Source of the DNA: Juglans regia
Taxonomy: Eukaryota; Streptophyta; Magnoliopsida; Fagales; Juglandaceae
Direction: 5' to 3'
DNA length: 64,000 nucleotides
Assembly: GCF_001411555.2 (NCBI RefSeq)
Contig: NC_049911.1
Coordinates: 31,655,044 to 31,719,043 of the forward strand
In this document: piece after piece, positions 59,301 through 64,000 of the stretch
Layout of the letters: each line of letters opens with the position of its first letter
Position numbering within the stretch: position 1 is the stretch's first letter
The notes under the pieces: generated by a model
Databases searched by the model: none
Told to the model about the DNA's origin: nothing
The model's input: only the letters and a program-made list of their open reading frames with translations
Position numbers and translations under genes: made by a program

Positions 59301-60462
59301 GGTCAGTGGTCCATTGATTTCTTCCCGTCTTCAAACAGTCAATAGTATTCCTTCTACGTCTAATCACAGTAGATGCATGGAAAAATTTGGTATTTAAATC
59401 CGTAGTGGTAAGCCAAGTCACTCTGGATTTTTGTCGCCAAAGAATTTCTTCCCTAATGAGGAGCTCATGAAGATTTGTTTGAAGATCCGTTTCCAAAGAC
59501 AAGGGGGAATGAGGAAGATCTTGACCTTGTAAAGAGGAAAGAATACCAGAAATATTTTTTATTTGAGTTTGAATGTGACCAAAATTTTTGAAATTCCAAT
59601 CCCGAAGGGCTTTTTTGGTATTCTTTAGCTTCTTTGATAAAATAAAGGAAGGAGTGCCAATATAACATTGAGACCAGGCTTTTTTTATAGTACTGAAAAT
59701 AGAAGGGTCTCTAAGCCAAAATTCCTCAAATTTGAAGGATTTGTTGGATTTGTGATTGTTTGAAGTGTCCAACAAAATTGGAGCATGATCAGAGGAATCA
59801 CGAGTGAGAGTTGTGATGTATGCATTGGGAAACAACTCAATCCACTCTAAATTGGCAATCCCTCTATCAAGACGTTCTTTGATGAGATTGAAACCAGCCC
59901 TCTTGTTTGACCAGGTATATTTAGGACCATTAAACCCAATATCCACAAACCCAAATCTATGCATGAAAAGAGGAAGGCCTTTTAAAGTGGAAGATTGAGC
60001 AAAGCTTTTACCACCAAATTTTTCAGATTGAGAAAGAATAGAATTGAAGTCACCAATTGCAAGAGAAGGCCCTAAAAAGGAATCAGTGGTTTGACTGAGC
60101 GTATCCCAAAACCATTGTTTTTGATTAAAAGCGGCAGGACAATAAACAAGATTTAAAAGCCAAGGCACATGAGCAGGATCCGAGTAGACCAAAACAGATA
60201 TCATATTAGTACAGATATTCACAAGTTCTATATCGATACCAGGGCGATACAGAAGCAAAAGGCCTCCCCATTTCCTTGTCGGTGGGGAGTGAACAAAAAA
60301 CGAGAATCCAAGCATATTAACAATACGAGTATTTTCACATGGGGATAATAAAGTTTCAGAAAGGAAAACAACATCAGGATTATAGGTCCTGATTTTTGCC
60401 CTAAGAGATCTAATTGCAGTGGATCGAGCAATACCCCTGCAATTCCAAGCAAGCAGTCTCAT
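56338..60462 (-). CDS. LINE ORF2: endonuclease, reverse transcriptase and RNase H
   Basis: 1374 aa, uninterrupted. Apurinic-type endonuclease at residues about 1-228 (LLAWNCRGI, GDFNSIL near 137, SDHAP near 224). Reverse transcriptase at about 490-750 (FRPISLSNVCYKIIAKLLAN, KIDMAKAFDSMEW, SRGLRQGDPLSPFLF, catalytic FADD near 684). A zinc-binding zf-RVT-like region at about 1055-1120 (CCPLCK, HLFLNC). The C-terminal RNase H-like domain is at about 1220-1350 (NFDVA, ILEGDSKVTI, NRCAHNLAQ). It copies its own RNA at a nicked target. The ATG at 60462 overlaps the ORF1 stop as ATGA, suggesting translation by termination-reinitiation. All key catalytic residues I could check are present. Confidence 0.95.
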   Translation of the reverse strand: MRLLAWNCRGIARSTAIRSLRAKIRTYNPDVVFLSETLLSPCENTRIVNMLGFSFFVHSPPTRKWGGLLLLYRPGIDIELVNICTNMISVLVYSDPAHVPWLLNLVYCPAAFNQKQWFWDTLSQTTDSFLGPSLAIGDFNSILSQSEKFGGKSFAQSSTLKGLPLFMHRFGFVDIGFNGPKYTWSNKRAGFNLIKERLDRGIANLEWIELFPNAYITTLTRDSSDHAPILLDTSNNHKSNKSFKFEEFWLRDPSIFSTIKKAWSQCYIGTPSFILSKKLKNTKKALRDWNFKNFGHIQTQIKNISGILSSLQGQDLPHSPLSLETDLQTNLHELLIREEILWRQKSRVTWLTTTDLNTKFFHASTVIRRRRNTIDCLKTGRNQWTTDPSIISTTIQDHFQKLFTTSNPSPLVNMDHLFQRKITDVENEYLCHIPTDEEIFLVVKALPSSKAPGPDGFTGLFYKKFWEIIKSDVLATVKNFFIQGNLLKELNHTNLVLIPKVENPNDINQFRPISLSNVCYKIIAKLLANRFKSILPSIISPFQSAFLPNRLIQENTILAQEIFHLMKKRRTRTRSVAIKIDMAKAFDSMEWSFLLDILHHLGFHQKWIHWIKECISTVSYSIIINGIPQGFFQPSRGLRQGDPLSPFLFILGTEVLSRLIILKENSGCLKGIKMSRDGPLISHLLFADDLFLFGTSNSQTVQAFADCISTYNSWSGQNINHRKSSLHFSANSGPDFITDVKSHFDFRISPPNTKYLGLPLVNGAEKKKQFLNDLIEKINTKLQGWKTKTLSQASKTVLIRSVASSLPSYVMATCLLSKNMASKIDSQLRRFWWGFEENQKRKFIPKSWNSICIPKSMGGLGLKQSFMFNSALISKLAWIFINGTSSLWKEVLSKKYLKSNSFFEIAPKSTDSRFWRSLLLQRDFLKSSSCYQINNGTSIRVWADPWIPSLPSKSPQIHPHNTLENHSLTVSELILEEPRRWNILLLNTLFSENTSREIQKIPLANHNFHHIPDKIIWIHHASGKFSVKSAYAALVNQTNLLSNSSQSINWKSLWKMQIQDRLKLFLWKISHDILPTKVKINNVIPLDEDQICCPLCKTEPENISHLFLNCSFSRIMWRHSKWPIDSSMFANHPISNWISTIINPVSSLKIPADEEHEFQIFASVAMDQLWFTRNKLEHEKVFPSVSEYMDTVLKISQQHLRAWSERKQQTEENEERQAADYHLINFDVATRNEGSILAALCWAENGELLFALTDKISKVSSNVGKASAALMAVKEAEKLQLEKIILEGDSKVTIQAISNASETQDWIMSPLINDIRHKLESFKDWKARKIHRSQNRCAHNLAQWAAEVQAFGNIPLIKIPPSLLQFHSGKDPPK

Positions 60463-62393
60463 GGAAATTTCGGTGGCAGTGAAGACCCTGCCACACCAGT
60501 CGTTGGATTAATAGGAAAAAGGTTCATGGTTTGAGTCTGAACTGTATTACCCGAGACTGTCAAATCTTGCTTCTGAGATGGTGCATAATGTGTTGATGAA
60601 GAAATCTTTTTGTTCCTACGCTGTCTGCGGTCCACTTTTGTTTTTCTGAGTGGAGAGCTCTTCAGAGGGATGTGAGGTGCTGTTCTGAATTCTGGAACTG
60701 TGTCTTGAGTTCCTTCATGATCTTTAATGGCCGGCTCACGATCAGCAATTGTGATGGTAGAAGATAAGAGAATTTTTTTGTTTGGGAATTGTGTGTTTTG
60801 TTTCACTGGGTTGATGAGTTTCCTCTTTCTTGTTGATTCACTGGAAGAAGCTGGAGGCGAAAGTGGCATGGTGAAAGCTGAGTTCAATATATTCTGCTCT
60901 AGGGTTTGGGTAAGGTCGGGTTGGGATGAAGGAAATTGGGTGAGGAACGTTGAAGGGCTGGGATTAAGTTGGAAAGTATTAAAGGCTATGCCTCGGCCTG
61001 TTGGACTAACCAGAATCTTCGGAAGCTCTGAAATGATTGGGCTTTGGGTTGCTTTAAGTTGGGCTAAGACTTGATTGAGAATAGAAGGGTTAGACTCGGG
61101 TTTTGGCTGGGATGAGTTTGGCGGGTCGAGATAAATTGATGATGGATTCGGATTGGACGAGATTGGGATCCGCGGACAGGCGATATCGGTTAGTATACAG
61201 GATTGAGATAAGGGAATGCTGATGTCACCTGAGCATTGAGAGGAAACCGAATAATTGCCTGCCATAAGTGGAGCTGACAAGAATGACGGCTGAAGACTTT
61301 GAAGGGCGCCACGTGTTGCTGAAAAGTCTTCCACTGGTTCCTTTCTGGCTGAACAATAAATATGATGAACATGATTGTGAACAGTGTCGTCTTCTTTGTT
61401 GATCGAGAATTCTGAGGAGCTGCTGGAAAAAAGATTCTTGATACAGAATTCCTTTTTTTCTCCACTTTCAGTGTTGATAATAACTGCTTTGCCTTTTCCC
61501 AAATGATTAACGGGTGGAATATTTTTTGTAGGGGCTAAGCTGTCTTGTACCTCTTTAGAAAATGCTGGTTCAGGCACCGGTTTCTCGAGCAAGAAATTAG
61601 GCTGGAGTTGATTATAGAGAGAAACTTCCGGTTTTACAAGGCTGACAGGGATACGACGAGTATCAACAGATTCCGCACGCATCCAATTACCATAACATGG
61701 ATCATCAGAAGAACTAGTGTAAATAGGACAGGATTGCTGAAGATGACCCAGCCGACCACATCCATAACAAAATTCCGAAAGCCTTTCATATTTGAAACAA
61801 ATTTTTGCTGGCTTCTTATTAATTCTGGGTAAATTAAAGCCTTCATACAGAGGTTTCTCAGTATTTATCTCCACTCTAATTCGCATGAAAGGTTTGACAC
61901 TGTTTTCCGGAAGATAAGCATAGTCAATCTCAATCAGATTTCCCAAGACTTTACCTATTTGGATCGCATTCTCAATTGTCATCATTTCTAGAGGAAGACC
62001 ACAAATATGAATCCAAAAGGCTGAATAAGATAGGTCAATTTCTTGAATACTAAGTCCTGGAGGCCACTCTTTTAGGACCAAATGATAACCTTTAAAATTC
62101 CATGGTCGCTGATGAAATATCCTATTTTTCTCCATGCTTGAAGAGAAGGTGAAAAGAAAAGTATTTAAACCCAGATCTTCAATATTCAGGCCAGGTGCAA
62201 AACTCCAAACTGCTCGGATTGTGGTATAAAAGATGTGCTTATTAAGAACTTTTGTGGATACCAGCTTACCTATAAGCGCATGGTTTGAAATCTGAGCAGC
62301 TTTTTCCGTTGCTGGGACCAGGATGATGTCTTCCCAAGTCAGTGCTTTAGTTTGTTCTATAAGCTGATCGATACCTTGATTCTCCTTTGACAT
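60459..62393 (-). CDS. LINE ORF1: DUF4283/zinc-knuckle RNA-binding protein
   Basis: 644 aa, uninterrupted. The N-terminal DUF4283 domain at about residues 35-190 includes VWSFAPGLNIEDLGLNTFLF, RPWNFKGYHLVLKEW and FWIHICGLPLEMMT. A CCHC zinc knuckle CYGCGRLGHLQQSC follows near residue 205. The rest is Ser/Pro-rich, ending with a basic patch (KVDRRQRRNKK). Plant LINE ORF1 proteins bind the element RNA and form the particle with ORF2 protein. The frame ends FP-TGA, overlapping the ORF2 start by 4 nt. Confidence 0.9.
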   Translation of the reverse strand: MSKENQGIDQLIEQTKALTWEDIILVPATEKAAQISNHALIGKLVSTKVLNKHIFYTTIRAVWSFAPGLNIEDLGLNTFLFTFSSSMEKNRIFHQRPWNFKGYHLVLKEWPPGLSIQEIDLSYSAFWIHICGLPLEMMTIENAIQIGKVLGNLIEIDYAYLPENSVKPFMRIRVEINTEKPLYEGFNLPRINKKPAKICFKYERLSEFCYGCGRLGHLQQSCPIYTSSSDDPCYGNWMRAESVDTRRIPVSLVKPEVSLYNQLQPNFLLEKPVPEPAFSKEVQDSLAPTKNIPPVNHLGKGKAVIINTESGEKKEFCIKNLFSSSSSEFSINKEDDTVHNHVHHIYCSARKEPVEDFSATRGALQSLQPSFLSAPLMAGNYSVSSQCSGDISIPLSQSCILTDIACPRIPISSNPNPSSIYLDPPNSSQPKPESNPSILNQVLAQLKATQSPIISELPKILVSPTGRGIAFNTFQLNPSPSTFLTQFPSSQPDLTQTLEQNILNSAFTMPLSPPASSSESTRKRKLINPVKQNTQFPNKKILLSSTITIADREPAIKDHEGTQDTVPEFRTAPHIPLKSSPLRKTKVDRRQRRNKKISSSTHYAPSQKQDLTVSGNTVQTQTMNLFPINPTTGVAGSSLPPKFP

Positions 62394-62702
62394 TTTGGGA
62401 AGATGGTTGGTGAGAATGATTAAAGTGGTTGAAAAGATTGACTAAAAGGAAAAATGGTAGATGGAACGGGACAGACGGTTAGATAAGAAGCGGGACCTAG
62501 GGGAAAAGGTATAGATTGGCTGACGGTTAGGTTAGAGGAAGGTCATGAAGATGGAAACAACAAGAGGAGAGAAAACTCATCTTTCCAGAGAGCGGTTCTA
62601 TTTTTTCCGTGTCCTGAACTTGAAAGCTGTCCTGCTCTCATTCAAAAACTCGAAAAGTGAATTTTCTAGAAAAAGACCTAATCTTGCAACTCAAAAAGGG
62701 TT

Positions 62703-63191
62703 TCAAAACTTTATTGGAGTTCGGCCATCATCATCATTGCCTGAAAAATAATAGCTTTGTGTTTCGGTGTCTTGGAGCTTAAGAACAAGAACGTAAGAAG
62801 CATTTAGCCAATTGAAGTCTTCAAACTGTTGAGGTTCAACAGTCACTCCTTGAAAATCGTTCACGAAAAACCAAGCCTTCATTGCAGCATAATTTATTTC
62901 ATCTGTAACAAAATGGAACACAACCATATCTAAATCTTTGGAATTTAAAGCAATTGAATTAACCACGACTGAAGTTGCAAGTATGTTGTCGGAGAAGATG
63001 CAGAAATGATAGAGATTGTTATCCTTAAGTTTCATGTCTAATTGCTTCCTTTCAACAAGCTTCCTCTGTAAGTTTAAGTTTTTGAACCATTCGATTGTTA
63101 AGCAGACACCAAGGCAATATAAAATTTTTGGAACTTCTTCTGCAGCTATTTGGCCATATTTTGAACTCTTTTTACTCACATAACTCAACAT
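62703..63191 (-). pseudogene. GAUT-type galacturonosyltransferase fragment
   Basis: A 162-codon minus-strand frame with strong likeness to the middle of plant GAUT proteins (glycosyltransferase family 8, Golgi pectin synthesis): KYGQIAAEEVPKILYCLGV, LTIEWFKNLNLQRKL, DNNLYHFCIFSDNILATSVV, VTDEINYAAMKAWF and YYFSGNDDDGRTPIKF. Full proteins continue FRNPKYLSML; here TGA replaces the Arg codon after KF, and the sequence decays within a few codons. The catalytic DDD region is absent. One short gap (VLKLQDT for VLKQLQD) is also visible. The flanking LINE target duplication starts about 60 bp beyond the end. It is a dead gene fragment, or possibly a processed one. Confidence 0.8.
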
Positions 63192-63460
63192 TTAAATTCC
63201 ATAGTATTCTAGCATTTTACTAGAAATCGAACAGAGTAAACTCCAAAGTCCAAACTGATGGTGGGCAAATGGTGGGCAACGGAGATGCTGGGCACAAATG
63301 AGATGGTTCTTGCACAGAGATGGTCGTCGGTGGGCCACGAAGATGCTGGGTGCGATGGAGATGGTGGTGCCGAAACTTTTGGCTAACGGCACTGGGGTGT
63401 TCAACAGATCTGAATTTCTGAAATTTGTGAGGGGCTTTTGAGTCTTCGACTAGATCGAGG
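63192..63460. other. GATGCTGGG-rich segment
   Basis: Contains degenerate repeats of GAGATGGT and GATGCTGGG. No protein family recognised on either strand. Confidence 0.35.
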
Positions 63461-63648
63461 TTACGTTTGGATGTTGAAATGAGTTGAGTTGAGTTGAGAT
63501 AATAAAATATTGTTAGAATATTATTTATTATTATTATTATTATTTTGAGATTTGAAAAAGTTGAATTATTTATTATATTTTATATTGAGATTTGAAAAAA
63601 TTGTAATGATAAATTGAGATGAGTTGAGAGGAGTTTTAATTCTAAACG
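63461..63648. mobile_element. MITE copy (family A)
   Basis: The left end GGTTACGTTTGGATG and the reverse complement of the right end (GGGTACGTTTAGA) are inverted repeats. GAGTTGAGTTGAGTTGAGAT and GATGAGTTGAGAGGAG arms flank the (ATT)n core. Confidence 0.65.
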
Positions 63649-64000
63649 TACCCTGAGTTTCTGAAGAAGAGATCTAATTTTGGTAGGGGCGTTCGAGAAT
63701 GTGATGATTCTCATGTGAATTGTGTGAAACCGCGGACGTGACGGATTACAATTGGTGGCTGGTAATCCCTTAGAAACAGTCAGACCGCTCCAAAGCGGTT
63801 CTGATACTTATAATTGTGGATTTCAAGTTCAAAAAATGTAGGTACATGTACATTGGCTTTTAAAAAAAGTTTAGGGTTCCGAAATCAACGTACCAACAGA
63901 TATACTGATATAGTAGCAAGATTCGTCCTTTTTATGACTAAGTACCGACTCAAGAAACTCGTTGGCATTTTTAACGCAGAAAGAGAACATGGTTAATTAG
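63649..64000. other. Unassigned end of window
   Basis: No gene or repeat that I can support. Confidence 0.5.

Larger units (their letters stand above)
56208..62626 (-). mobile_element. Full-length LINE (L1-like non-LTR retrotransposon), both ORFs open
   Basis: A 6.4-kb element on the minus strand: about 233 bp of 5'UTR (62626-62394), ORF1, ORF2, a short 3'UTR and a 46-base poly(A) (T-run at 56208-56253). The perfect 17-bp target duplication CTGTCCTGCTCTCATTC lies at 56191-56207 and 62627-62643. Intact ORFs, a long unbroken tail and an exact duplication all point to recent insertion and possible activity. Confidence 0.95.

Noticed and set aside
60727..61074. A 115-codon plus-strand frame inside LINE ORF1
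   Set aside because: Shadow frame opposite a long supported ORF; no domain.

Overview
The window is nuclear DNA of a flowering plant. Every gene has GT-AG introns, the intergenic DNA is very AT-rich and full of plant-type transposable elements, and all proteins are plant families. A woody rosid, possibly of the walnut/oak order (Fagales), is my guess from the style of the repeats; the sequence alone does not prove it. All exon models were built by hand from reading frames and splice signals.

Layout. 1-5.3 kb: AT-rich, gene-free DNA with several MITE copies. 5.5-12.0 kb (+): an MBD8-type chromatin protein (two AT-hooks, a methyl-CpG-binding-like domain, two C2H2 fingers; 4 exons, 1176 aa). 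13.5-21.1 kb: a nested transposon stack. A decayed PIF/Harbinger element has been split by a non-autonomous hAT element (perfect 8-bp target duplication) and by a Ty1/copia retrotransposon (near-identical LTRs, 5-bp target duplication). 22.0-25.4 kb (+): an APRL-type thioredoxin-fold membrane protein (4 exons, 322 aa). Its third intron holds an antisense LINE fragment that is itself split by a tRNA-type SINE with a 19-bp target duplication. 25.8-28.9 kb (+): a decayed LINE. 30.5-33.4 kb (+): an epsilon-group 14-3-3 protein (7 exons, 253 aa). 34.4-36.9 kb (-): an alpha/beta-hydrolase (4 exons, 322 aa). 40.3-44.7 kb (-): a PP2C phosphatase whose first tiny exon is uncertain. 45-54 kb: gene-poor, with MITEs, a LINE 3' fragment and a relic resembling a LONGIFOLIA/TRM N-terminus. 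54.8-55.3 kb (+): two surviving exons of a NIP aquaporin. 56.2-62.6 kb (-): a full-length LINE with both ORFs open, a long poly(A) tract and a 17-bp target duplication, inserted beside a GAUT glycosyltransferase pseudogene (62.7-63.2 kb). The rest is MITE and unassigned DNA.

How the parts relate. The MBD8, APRL, 14-3-3 and PP2C genes match, from memory, neighbours on Arabidopsis chromosome 1 (MBD8, GRF10 and PAPP2C near At1g22280-22310; APRL4, GRF11 and a PP2C near At1g34750-34780), so the left two thirds looks like an ancestral rosid gene block swollen by transposons. There is no operon logic; the genes are independent. I found no convincing new multi-gene system. The most unusual items are the intact LINE with an ATGA ORF1/ORF2 overlap and an RNase H tail, the three-deep transposon stack, the SINE-in-LINE-in-intron insertion, and a degenerate repeat of about 100 residues in the large MBD8 exon.
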